DNA of 64,000 nt, taken from Streptomyces sp. DSM 15324. Its GTDB lineage: Bacteria; Actinomycetota; Actinomycetes; Streptomycetales; Streptomycetaceae. The notes beneath the pieces are model-generated. The model was not told where the DNA came from and made no database searches. It saw nothing but the letters and a program-made list of their open reading frames with translations. A program made the position numbers and the translations under genes. Shown piece after piece: positions 14,578-22,292 of this stretch (positions are counted from its first letter, which is position 1; the number at the start of each line of letters is the position of its first letter). The stretch is taken from the NCBI RefSeq assembly GCF_001514285.1, contig NZ_KQ949023.1:372001-436000 (forward strand), given 5' to 3'.

Positions 14578-16512
14578 GTGACCGCCGTCACTGACGAGGA
14601 CCACACGGATCACACGGATCACACGAACCATACGGACCACACGGGGCGCTCGGAAGCCTCCGACCGCACGGCAGCGCACGCGGGCGGCCGCGACGCCAAG
14701 GGGCTCGGGGACGGCGGGCGCGGCGGGCCGCGGGACGCCTCCCAGGGCGCCCCCGAGCAGGCCGCTTCCCGCGCGGAGGCCGGTGGCGCCGATGCGGGCG
14801 ACCCCGTCGCCGAAGCGGTCGACGCCTGGGACGACGGTCTCATCGCGCGCCGGGTGAACGAGGGCGCGGGCGGCGAGCACGGCCCGGTGCCGGTCCGCAC
14901 CGGTGGCGCACCCCCCGCGGGCCCACCCGTCTACGACGGCCCCCTGCGGTCCCGGCTCGACGCGCTGCGCGAACTCGTGGGCCTGTCCCGCACCCGCCTC
15001 GACAACCGGACGCTCGCCGAGGCCGGCCGGGTGCTCGACGAGGCGGCGGCGCGGCACAAGCTCTCCGGGCAGCACACGGTCGTCGCCCTCGCCGGCGCCA
15101 CCGGCAGCGGCAAGTCCCAGCTCTTCAATGCCCTCGCCGGAGTGCCCATCTCGGAGACCGGCGTACGGCGCCCGACGACCGCCGCGCCCATCGCGTGCAG
15201 CTGGAGCGACGGCGCCGCGAGCCTCATCGACCGCCTCGGCATCCCGGGCCGGCTGCGCCGGCGGCCGGTGCAGAGCCCGGAGGCGGAGGCCCAGCTGCGC
15301 GGACTCGTCCTGATCGACCTGCCCGACCACGACTCCGCCGCCGTACAGCACCGCGAACAGGTCGACCGCATCCTGAAGCTCGTCGACGCGGTCGTCTGGG
15401 TGGTGGACCCCGAGAAGTACGCCGACGCCATGCTCCACGAGCGGTATCTGCGCCCCCTGGCGGGGCACGCGGAGGTGATGTTCGTCGTCCTCAACCAGGT
15501 CGACCGGCTGCCCGGCGAGGCCGCCGAACTGGTCCTCGACGATCTGCGCCGGCTCCTCGACGAGGACGGCATCGCCCTCGGCGAGTACGGCGAACCCGGC
15601 GCGACCGTCCTCGCCATGTCCGCGCTCACCGGGGACGGCGTCGGCGAACTGCGGGAACTGCTGGGGCAGTTCGTCACCGAGCGGGGCGCGGCCGGCCGCC
15701 GGGTCTCGGCCGACGTGGACGCCGCTGCGGCCCGGCTGCGGCCCGTCTACGTCACCGGGCAGCGCACCGGGCTGAGCGAGGAGGCGCGGGAGGAGTTCTC
15801 CGACCGGCTCGCGGACGCGGTGGGCGCCACCGCGGCGGGCGAGGCGGCCGAGCGGGCCTGGCTGCGCAACGCGGGCCGGGCCTGCGGGACGCCGTGGCTG
15901 CGGCTGTGGCGGTGGTGCCAGTCCGGCGGGGACCCGGTCACCGGGCGGCTCCCGGCCCGCGCCCAGGCCGACGAGGAGGCCACGGCCCGCCAGCGGGTCG
16001 AGCAGGCGGTGCGCACGGTGTCCGAACGGGCCTCCGCCGGGCTGCCCGCGCCCTGGGCGCAGGCGGTACGGGAGGCGGCCGTCCGTGGCTCGCAGGGGCT
16101 GCCCGAGGCGCTGGACGAACTGGCCGCACGCGCCGGACTGCCGCCCGGACGGCCGCCGCGGCCGGGGTGGTGGCCGGTGGCGGTGCTGGCGCAGGCGGCG
16201 ATGACGCTGCTCCAGGTCGTCGGCGGCCTGTGGCTGGCGGGGCAGATCGCCGGGGTCATGGACCCGAACCTGGGGGTGCCGGTGCTGCTGATGGTGGCCG
16301 GGATCGTCGGCGGCCCCCTGGTGGAGTGGAGCTGCCGACTGGCGGCCCGGGGCCCGGCCCGGCGGTACGGGCAGGACGCGGAACGCCGACTGCGGGAGGC
16401 CGCCGCCGGCTGCGGCCGGGCTCGCGTCCTGGACCCGCTGGCGGCGGAGCTGCTGCGGTACCGGGAGGTGCGGGAGCAGTACGGGCGGGTGGTGGGCGCG
16501 GGGGTGCGCTGA
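14578..16512 (+). CDS. dynB: Dynamin-like membrane GTPase DynB with N-terminal His/Asp repeat
   Basis: A 644-aa partner GTPase. Residues 6-23 are an Asp-His-Thr repeat (DHTDHTNHTDHTG), and about 24-115 are disordered Gly/Ala/Arg-rich sequence. The GTPase domain starts near 165 with GATGSGKSQLFNAL, then LIDLPDHDS (G3) and LNQVDRL (G4). Two membrane segments are predicted near residues 528-550 and 562-580 (AVLAQAAMTLLQVVGGLWLAG; VPVLLMVAGIVGGPLVE), so it should anchor the pair to the membrane. The GTG start has AAGGAG about 9 nt upstream, overlapping the end of dynA. The His-rich start is encoded by imperfect 9-bp repeats (about 14600-14646) and looks recently expanded. Confidence 0.8.
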   Translation: MTAVTDEDHTDHTDHTNHTDHTGRSEASDRTAAHAGGRDAKGLGDGGRGGPRDASQGAPEQAASRAEAGGADAGDPVAEAVDAWDDGLIARRVNEGAGGEHGPVPVRTGGAPPAGPPVYDGPLRSRLDALRELVGLSRTRLDNRTLAEAGRVLDEAAARHKLSGQHTVVALAGATGSGKSQLFNALAGVPISETGVRRPTTAAPIACSWSDGAASLIDRLGIPGRLRRRPVQSPEAEAQLRGLVLIDLPDHDSAAVQHREQVDRILKLVDAVVWVVDPEKYADAMLHERYLRPLAGHAEVMFVVLNQVDRLPGEAAELVLDDLRRLLDEDGIALGEYGEPGATVLAMSALTGDGVGELRELLGQFVTERGAAGRRVSADVDAAAARLRPVYVTGQRTGLSEEAREEFSDRLADAVGATAAGEAAERAWLRNAGRACGTPWLRLWRWCQSGGDPVTGRLPARAQADEEATARQRVEQAVRTVSERASAGLPAPWAQAVREAAVRGSQGLPEALDELAARAGLPPGRPPRPGWWPVAVLAQAAMTLLQVVGGLWLAGQIAGVMDPNLGVPVLLMVAGIVGGPLVEWSCRLAARGPARRYGQDAERRLREAAAGCGRARVLDPLAAELLRYREVREQYGRVVGAGVR

Positions 16513-16582
16513 GCCGGGACGGGGCGGCGGGGGCGGGACGTGATCCGGCCGGAGCCGTGGCTCACTCGTCCGGGTGACGGGG

Positions 16583-16591
16583 TTGTCCACA
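16583..16591 (+). promoter_or_regulatory. DnaA-box consensus in the ssbB upstream region
   Basis: TTGTCCACA matches the preferred Streptomyces DnaA box exactly. A partial second copy, GGTCCACAG, lies about 20 bp downstream. The sites fall in the 244-bp gap before ssbB, which holds no other feature. Replication-linked control of ssbB is only an inference; single boxes occur by chance in GC-rich genomes. Confidence 0.4.
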
Positions 16592-16756
16592 GGCGGGCGG
16601 CGGTCCACAGGGCGCGGCGGGCTCGGTCCGGTGGCGGCAGTCTGGCGGTGCGGCGATCGCGACGGACGCGGTCGGCGCGACCAGGCAGCCGTACGGGACG
16701 GGCCCGTAGGCGACTTAGCCCGGCGGGACGGCCGGGCTACGGGAGGGGTTCGGGAC

Positions 16757-17239
16757 ATGAACGAGACGATCGTGTGCGCGGTGGGGAACGTGGCGACGCA
16801 GCCGGTCTACCGGGAGCTGGCGGCGGGGCCGTCGGCCCGGTTCCGGCTGGCGGTGACCGCGCGCTACTGGGACCGGGAGAAAGGCACCTGGGCCGACGGG
16901 CACACCAACTTCTTCACGGTGTGGGCCAACCGGCAGCTGGCCGTGAACGCGGCCGCGTCGCTGAACGTCGGCGATCCGGTGATCGTGCAGGGCCGGCTCA
17001 AGGTGCGCACGGAGACACGGGAGGGGCAGCAGAACCGGACCTCGGCGGACATCGACGCGGTGTCGATCGGCCATGACCTCGCCCGCGGCACCTCGGCCTT
17101 CCGGCGCTCGGGCCGGCCCGAGCCGGCCGCTGTGGGCGCCCCCGCACAGCCCGAGCCCGACTGGGAGACGCCCGCGCCCGCGGCGGACTCCGGCGGGGTG
17201 GAAGCCCAACAGCCGCGTGAGGCCGTGGCCGTGACGTGA
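16757..17239 (+). CDS. ssbB: Second single-stranded DNA-binding protein, SsbB
   Basis: A 160-aa SSB paralogue with one OB fold (about 1-110: FRLAVTARYWDREKGTWADGHTNFFTVWANRQLAVN, a long single-block match to the SSB core). A short Pro/Ala/Glu tail follows. It lacks the acidic DDDIPF-type tip that the essential SSB uses to recruit partners; it ends REAVAVT. This fits SsbB of Streptomyces, a developmentally used paralogue needed for normal chromosome segregation in spores. ATG 16757 has a GGAGG about 9 nt upstream. It sits next to dynAB, so three sporulation-related genes cluster here. Confidence 0.9.
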   Translation: MNETIVCAVGNVATQPVYRELAAGPSARFRLAVTARYWDREKGTWADGHTNFFTVWANRQLAVNAAASLNVGDPVIVQGRLKVRTETREGQQNRTSADIDAVSIGHDLARGTSAFRRSGRPEPAAVGAPAQPEPDWETPAPAADSGGVEAQQPREAVAVT

Positions 17240-17525
17240 GATCGGGTCACCCGAGGGCGGGCGGCGCCCCGGGCCGACGGGTGGGTGGCACATCGCCGGA
17301 TCCCTCCGAGTCGCCCGGTGGATTTGTCGACAAGTGCGGCTTGTTCCCCGCCTGTTGGCGATCTTGGGGATAACGATTCCGAGTCGGATCACCCATCCGA
17401 TGACAGGACCGGGAAACCGGGTGCGCGGGCGTCTCTAGGATGCCGATCGTGGCTCACGGGGCTTCTGATGCTGCTGACGGGACCGTACCCCCAGGTCAAC
17501 GGGTCCTGCTCGAAGGGGAATTACG
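17240..17525 (+). promoter_or_regulatory. Upstream region of the LAETG surface protein
   Basis: A perfect palindrome TTGTCGACAA (17324-17333) and a good -10-like TAGGAT (17436-17441) lie in this 286-bp gap. No -35 with correct spacing is seen. AAGGGG about 8 nt before TTG 17526 is the likely ribosome binding site. Confidence 0.4.
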
Positions 17526-18941
17526 TTGATTTCTTCGTTCTCCGCGCCGTTCGCGCGCACGCGCGGCGCCGCCCGCCTCGCCGCGTCGGCGCTGGTCGGT
17601 GGGTTCGTCGCCATCGCGGGCGTGATCGTCGCCGCGAGCCCGGCCGCCGCCGACGAGACCGCGCAGACCCCGGGCGGAGCCACCGCCACCATGGGCGGCC
17701 TCAAGACGTACGGTGCCGCGGTCCTCCATGACGACGGCGGCGACCAGGAGATCTCGGCGGGCCTGTTCGAGATGTCCGTTGACGGCGGCGGCACCCTCCA
17801 GACCTACTGCGTCGACCTGCACAACCCCACCCAGCGGGACGCGAAGTACCAGGAGACGCCGTGGAGCGGCACCTCGCTGGGCGCCGACGACGACGCGGGC
17901 AGGATCCGTTGGATCCTGCAGAACTCCTATCCCCAGGTCAACGATCTGGCCTCGCTGGCGACGAAGGCCGGCATCTCCGGCGGGCTCACCGAGCAGGACG
18001 CGGCGGCGGGCACCCAGGTGGCGATCTGGCGCTACTCGGACGGCGCCGACGTGGACGCCGTCGACCCCCAGGCCGAACAGCTCGCGGACTACCTCCAGAA
18101 GGCCGCCCGCGACACCGCCGAGCCGCAGGCCTCCCTGACGCTCGACGCGCCGGCCGTCTCGGGCCACCCCGGCGAGCCCATCGGACCGGTGACCGTGCAC
18201 ACCGACGCGAGCGCGGTGACGGTCACCCCGCCGCTGGACGCCGGGATCACCGGGGTGCGGATCGTCGGCAAGGACGGCAAGCCGGTCACGACCGCGACGA
18301 ACGGCAGCCAGCTGTTCTTCGACGTGCCCGCCGACGCCGACCCCGGCTCCGCCGCACTCACGGTCCAGGCCTCCACGACCATCCCCGTCGGCCGCGCCTT
18401 CACCTCCGACAGCCGCAGCCAGACCCAGATACTGGCCGGCTCCAGCGAGTCGACCGTTTCGGCGACGGCGAGCGCGACCTGGGCGCAGCAGGGCGCCGTA
18501 CCGGCCCTGTCGGCCGCGAAGAACTGCGCCGAGAGCGGTGTGGACATCACCGTGGCCAACCAGGGCGACGAGGCCTTCACCTTCGAGCTGATGGGCGCCG
18601 AGCACGCCATCCCGGCGGGCACCGTCCAGACGGTGACGATCCCGCTCCAGGAGGATCAGCCCTACGACTTCACGATCACCGGCCTTCAGGGCGCCGAGTC
18701 CCGCTTCACCGGCCTCCTGGACTGCCGGACCCGGACCGCGGAGACGGCGAACGTGACCACGCAGACCCTCAGCGACCCCAGCCCGGCCACCGTAGGGGGC
18801 ACCGGAACCTCCGTCACCGACACCAACCTCGCCGAGACAGGCGGCTCCAGCGCCACCCCGATCATCGCGGGCACGGCCATCGGCCTGGTGGTGATCGGCG
18901 GAGCGGTCCTGGTCCTGGCGGGCCGCAAGGAGAACGCCTGA
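17526..18941 (+). CDS. Thioester-domain surface protein with LAETG sortase signal
   Basis: A 471-aa cell-wall-anchored protein. A signal peptide (about 1-42, ending AAADE) leads into a TED-like domain with C95 (TYCVDLHNP) and Q164 (GTQVAIWRYSD). In this family these residues form an internal Cys-Gln thioester that can bond covalently to a target surface. Beta-rich domains follow (about 195-420). The C-terminus has LAETG (435-439), a hydrophobic helix and a short positive tail (GRKENA). LAxTG is the class E sortase motif of actinomycetes. The TTG start fits the AAGGGG site and the signal peptide; no ATG or GTG is nearby. I infer a role in surface adhesion or in bonding hyphae to a substrate. 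Confidence 0.9.
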   Translation: MISSFSAPFARTRGAARLAASALVGGFVAIAGVIVAASPAAADETAQTPGGATATMGGLKTYGAAVLHDDGGDQEISAGLFEMSVDGGGTLQTYCVDLHNPTQRDAKYQETPWSGTSLGADDDAGRIRWILQNSYPQVNDLASLATKAGISGGLTEQDAAAGTQVAIWRYSDGADVDAVDPQAEQLADYLQKAARDTAEPQASLTLDAPAVSGHPGEPIGPVTVHTDASAVTVTPPLDAGITGVRIVGKDGKPVTTATNGSQLFFDVPADADPGSAALTVQASTTIPVGRAFTSDSRSQTQILAGSSESTVSATASATWAQQGAVPALSAAKNCAESGVDITVANQGDEAFTFELMGAEHAIPAGTVQTVTIPLQEDQPYDFTITGLQGAESRFTGLLDCRTRTAETANVTTQTLSDPSPATVGGTGTSVTDTNLAETGGSSATPIIAGTAIGLVVIGGAVLVLAGRKENA

Positions 18942-19209
18942 GGGGGGAGCGGCGGGCCTCGCCACTGACGGCCGGACGGTCAGCGCAGTGCGGCGGCCTC
19001 GCCGCCACGGACGGCCCGCAGGGCGCGTCCACGGTCTCCTCGTTCTCGCCGACGGGGGCGACGTAGTCGAGGCCGCCCCGCGCGGCATCCATGCCGACCG
19101 TCCTGCCGATCACCCAGGTGGCCGGGTAGCCGTCCAGCAGCCCGAGCCGGGCGAGCAGCCGGTCGTCGGCGGCCGCCTCCCGCGCCTTGATCCCGCTGCC
19201 GATCAGCAC
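18862..19209 (-). CDS. Doubtful small protein downstream of a pentanucleotide repeat
   Basis: From GTG 19209, preceded by a strong GAGGAGGAG site, a 115-aa frame begins VLIGSGIKAREAAADDRLL with well-behaved actinobacterial codon use for about 70 residues. It then runs into a low-complexity Arg/Pro-rich tail antisense to the LAETG gene. The real end may have been lost by frameshift. No family is recognised. A (CACAG)6 repeat ends just upstream of its ribosome binding site, so its length could affect expression. Confidence 0.33.
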   Translation of the reverse strand: MLIGSGIKAREAAADDRLLARLGLLDGYPATWVIGRTVGMDAARGGLDYVAPVGENEETVDAPCGPSVAARPPHCADRPAVSGEARRSPLRRSPCGPPGPGPLRRSPPGRWPCPR

Positions 19210-19225
19210 GACGGCGGCTCCTCCT

Positions 19226-19275
19226 CACAGCACAGCACAGCACAGCACAGCACAGCACGGCACATCACGGCACGA
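19226..19275. repeat. Pentanucleotide tandem repeat (CACAG)n
   Basis: Six perfect CACAG units (19226-19255) continue into degenerate CACGG, CACAT, CACGG and CACGA units. Such pure microsatellites are uncommon in Streptomyces. It lies between a divergent membrane-protein gene and the doubtful minus-strand gene. Confidence 0.85.
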
Positions 19276-19347
19276 GGGATCACAGTCTCGCAGCCGCGCG
19301 CTGCGCCCGGGTGCAACTGCCGGTGCGGGAAGGTCGTCGTATCCGCT

Positions 19348-19959
19348 GTGACGGAAGCATGCGCACGACGTGAGTCGAGGTGGTCGCCGGCCGTCGCCGC
19401 GGCGGCGGGCACCGGGGCCCTGGCGCTCGCCGCCGTGGCGAGCTGGAGCAGTTTCCTGCTGGTCGTGCGGGGCCGGGTGGTACCCGGCTGGGGTGTGAGT
19501 GCGGCCTTGCTGGTCCTTGTGCTGGTCCTGCGTCTGGTCCTCGCCCGCAGGAGCCGCCGTCCGGGCGCCGCGGCGCTCCCGCCGACGTACGCGAGAGGGG
19601 CACGGCTGGGGGGCTGGCTGCTGACGGGCCTGGCCGTGCTCGGCGTCGCCTGGGGAGCGATGGACGATCTGATCTCGGACGCGAAGTACTACGTGCTGCG
19701 ACCTGCGGGGCCGGAGGGCTGCACGGCCGTGGTGCGGGAGACGTCCTTCCTCGTGCTGGGCACCGCCGAGGCCTACGCGGTGGGGCCCACCGGCCTGGCC
19801 CTGGGCGCGGCGGGGCACTGGACGGTCGACGACAACGGCCGGCCCGTCGGGGCGGGCGCGTACGCACTGACCTGGGGGCGGGACGGGGGCCGCCTTCAGG
19901 TGGACGGTGCGGCCGGCGATCCGGTCTTCGACGGGGGAGCGGTCGACATCGACTGCTGA
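19348..19959 (+). CDS. Membrane protein of unknown function (three predicted helices)
   Basis: A 203-aa protein with hydrophobic segments near residues 18-38 (GALALAAVASWSSFLLVV), 46-64 (SAALLVLVLVLRLVL) and 88-106 (GGWLLTGLAVLGVAWG). An exported or cytoplasmic C-terminal domain of about 95 residues contains one Cys near its start and one at the extreme C-terminus (VDIDC). GTG 19348 is the only start giving a short N-terminus before the first helix; a GGAAGG lies about 13 nt upstream, so initiation is weakly supported. It converges on the secreted protein at 19990. Function unknown. Confidence 0.65.
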   Translation: MTEACARRESRWSPAVAAAAGTGALALAAVASWSSFLLVVRGRVVPGWGVSAALLVLVLVLRLVLARRSRRPGAAALPPTYARGARLGGWLLTGLAVLGVAWGAMDDLISDAKYYVLRPAGPEGCTAVVRETSFLVLGTAEAYAVGPTGLALGAAGHWTVDDNGRPVGAGAYALTWGRDGGRLQVDGAAGDPVFDGGAVDIDC

Positions 19960-19989
19960 CGGCGGCACGGAGAAGATTGCCGCAATTTC

Positions 19990-20625
19990 TCAGTCGAACC
20001 TGACGCAATAGACGAACGGGACGGCGGCCGTGCGGCGACCCGACGTCAGATCGATCGCGCGAACCTGGGCGTTCGGGTTTCCGGGAGCGCACGGTCCGGT
20101 GAATCCGGGGACGAATCCGAAGCTTCCGCCGGCATATCCGGAGTGCCTGGTGGCTGTGATCGTCCAGGATTTGCTGACCGCTCCGGAAAAGACGAGGCGG
20201 ACCTGGCCGTTCACGTTGAAGTGGTCGCCGCTGACCTTGAGGGTGCCGTTCTCCGTGGTGACCCACAGCCGCACCGCCAACCGCCGGTCGTCGGCCCGGC
20301 TGTTGTCGTACCGTGCCTGCGCGCGGGTCTGCGGGGTCACACACGTCAGGTCGTCGGAGCCCCACGCCTCACGCCAGACATAGCCCTGCTTGCAGTAGCC
20401 GTTCGGGAGGGTGCGGCCCGGGGCCAGGGCGTTGTCGTCGGCGGTGTCCGCACGGGTCTGCGGCGTGACACAGACGAGGTCACCGGCCCGCGCTTCCCGC
20501 CAGACATACCCCTGTCTGCAGGTGTTGGGCCCGTAGTCCTGGGCGCCTGCGGTCGACGGCGCGATCAGCGCGCCCCCTGCACCGGCGGCAATCACCATCG
20601 CGGCAGCCATGATTCGCCTGAACAT
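19990..20625 (-). CDS. Secreted protein with two CxQGYVWREA repeats
   Basis: A 211-aa exported protein with a signal peptide (1-28, ending AGAQD). Two tandem repeats of about 40 residues each (about 30-105) read C-x-QGYVWREA...D-x-x-CVTPQTRA, so each repeat has a Cys pair likely to form a disulphide. The C-terminal ~100 residues look like a beta-sandwich (NGTLKVSGDHFNVNGQVRLVF) with a final Cys pair. This repeat occurs in other Streptomyces secreted proteins but has no assigned function that I know. The ATG is preceded by GGAGGAG. It is monocistronic, with A/T-rich DNA upstream (20626-20793) where I see no gene. Confidence 0.8.
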   Translation of the reverse strand: MFRRIMAAAMVIAAGAGGALIAPSTAGAQDYGPNTCRQGYVWREARAGDLVCVTPQTRADTADDNALAPGRTLPNGYCKQGYVWREAWGSDDLTCVTPQTRAQARYDNSRADDRRLAVRLWVTTENGTLKVSGDHFNVNGQVRLVFSGAVSKSWTITATRHSGYAGGSFGFVPGFTGPCAPGNPNAQVRAIDLTSGRRTAAVPFVYCVRFD

Positions 20626-20793
20626 AGTCTCCTCCGCTGTTCCGAGGTCGCTATGTTTCTATCGTCTGCCGGTGCCGCGGGGTCATCAAATTCTACGGAG
20701 TGAAAAAATTCAACGGATTAGGCCGTCAAATGTCGAACGCTAATCAATTGAGGCGTGGCCGTGTCACCTGTGGAGGCTCGAATGCATTCGTGT

Positions 20794-21393
20794 TTATTTC
20801 TCGGGGTCGGCCCACGTCGCCGCGAGCGCGCGCCGATCCGGAAAGCGGGGACCGCCGACCAGGTCCTGGGTGGGTTCACCGTTGAGCCAGCACACTTGCT
20901 CGGGGGCGCCGTCCCCGGTGTCGAACAGGCAGCACACTCCTCCGCTGTCGGCCGTGAGGTCGGTGAACGCCTTCCTGATGTTGGCCGACCGCTCGAACAG
21001 ACGGCTCATCTCCGACGTGGCCGCCCAGCACTCCACCGACGCGTAGTCAGGGCGCAGCCCGGACTCGAACCGGATCGTCGCGTAGATGTACCCGATCCGG
21101 ACGCGTCCGTCCGCCTCGGGCCGACGGTCGTTCGTCCGCGCGTACTCGCGCAGTGCGTCATCGGCGTCGAAGAGGAGGGAGGTGTCGAGGTCGAGGGTGC
21201 CGCTCGCGGAACAGTCGACCGGCTCGCTCTTGAAGCGGGACGTGAACGGGAGGTCGAGCAGCGCACCACCGGGCAGGGTGACCTCGAGCGGCGGCACGGC
21301 ACCGTCCGGCGGCGCCAGCCGGGCCAGATTGGCCAGCGCCCTGGCGACATTCCGAGGACGTAGATAGATGTCGTAGCCGTAGGCCAGCCCCAT
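20794..21393 (-). CDS. Hypothetical cytoplasmic protein
   Basis: A 199-aa acidic, soluble protein beginning MGLAYGYDIYLRPRNVARALANLARL, with no signal or membrane segment. It contains a VCCLFDTGDG segment and an IRFESGLRPDYASVECWAATSEMS stretch. I do not recognise a characterised family; small proteins like this sometimes serve as immunity proteins, but nothing here proves it. It is followed at some distance by another uncharacterised minus-strand gene. The C-terminal coding end has normal GC3 bias, so I consider it real. Confidence 0.7.
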   Translation of the reverse strand: MGLAYGYDIYLRPRNVARALANLARLAPPDGAVPPLEVTLPGGALLDLPFTSRFKSEPVDCSASGTLDLDTSLLFDADDALREYARTNDRRPEADGRVRIGYIYATIRFESGLRPDYASVECWAATSEMSRLFERSANIRKAFTDLTADSGGVCCLFDTGDGAPEQVCWLNGEPTQDLVGGPRFPDRRALAATWADPEK

Positions 21394-21518
21394 GTCTCCC
21401 CCTACTTCAGACCGAACCGCACCCTTTCACGTCCCACGCCGTGGGCGCTTGCCGTTTTGTCAGCCTCGACGAATGCGAGGCCGACCGCTTTCCTGCCTTC
21501 GTCGGCACGGCTGTGGCG

Positions 21519-22112
21519 CTATTCCGCTCCGGAGGGAGGGACGGGGGCCGGGGGTGCCTGCCGCAGTGCGGCACGGCGGCGCAGCACGGCCCTGCGGCGC
21601 CGCCATGTGCGCTGGGCCCGGCTGGTCTGCATCAGTCGGTTGACCGTGTCGTGCGGCATGTCCTGCGCGTCGGACGCGAAGTCCTCCAGACCGCGGAGCA
21701 GATACTGTCCGCCGGTACCCATGACCTCGCGCTCGCGCAGCACGAACGGCCCGACCGCCGCCCACACCTTGACCACGCGAACCCGGAGCAGCGCCATCAT
21801 CTCGTCGTCCACGATGTCGGCCAGCCGCAACACCGCGATGTTCTGGTAGTAGTACACGATGTCGTACACCTGCCGGCGCACGTCGTCCGGCAGCCCGGAA
21901 AGGCCCAGTGCCGGGTCGTACTCGGCGAGCAACCGCTGCGTCACGAACTGGTAGCGGTCGTGGAACTCCACCGAGCGGAAGTCCGCGAGCAAGTCGACGT
22001 ACGCCGGTAACTGGTTGTTCCGGCGTTGCAGACCGGCTTGCGAGACGGCCGAATACGACGTGACAAGCAGCGCCACTATCGACAGCCCTGTGGCCACGAG
22101 ATTGAACACCAT
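21519..22112 (-). CDS. DUF4760-like membrane-associated protein with a TTA codon
   Basis: A 197-aa protein with one N-terminal membrane helix (about 3-20, FNLVATGLSIVALLVTSY) and a helical cytoplasmic domain (YVDLLADFRSVEFHDRYQFV; DDVRRQVYDIVYYYQNIAVL). This pattern resembles DUF4760-type proteins of unknown function. The C-terminal ~35 residues are Arg/Pro-rich and probably disordered. Codon 35 (22010-22008) is TTA, a rare leucine codon read only by the bldA tRNA in Streptomyces, so its translation is probably restricted to late development. Confidence 0.75.
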   Translation of the reverse strand: MVFNLVATGLSIVALLVTSYSAVSQAGLQRRNNQLPAYVDLLADFRSVEFHDRYQFVTQRLLAEYDPALGLSGLPDDVRRQVYDIVYYYQNIAVLRLADIVDDEMMALLRVRVVKVWAAVGPFVLREREVMGTGGQYLLRGLEDFASDAQDMPHDTVNRLMQTSRAQRTWRRRRAVLRRRAALRQAPPAPVPPSGAE

Positions 22113-22292
22113 GACTTCGCCCCCCGGCCGCCTGCCCCATCAGCCTGCCCCTGTCATAGTGACCCTTCCGAGGCGACTGCGTAGGCAAATGCCACAAACC
22201 TGACGACGTATTGGCCGCCGTCAGGGCACTTGCGGCGTGTGCCGATCGGGGCCCGGATGCGCAAGGGACCGGGCCCCGAGTGCGGGCCGGGG

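Noticed and set aside
12904..16758. A 1284-residue minus-strand frame antisense to dynA-dynB
   Set aside because: Low-complexity shadow frame; the GTPase motifs are on the plus strand.
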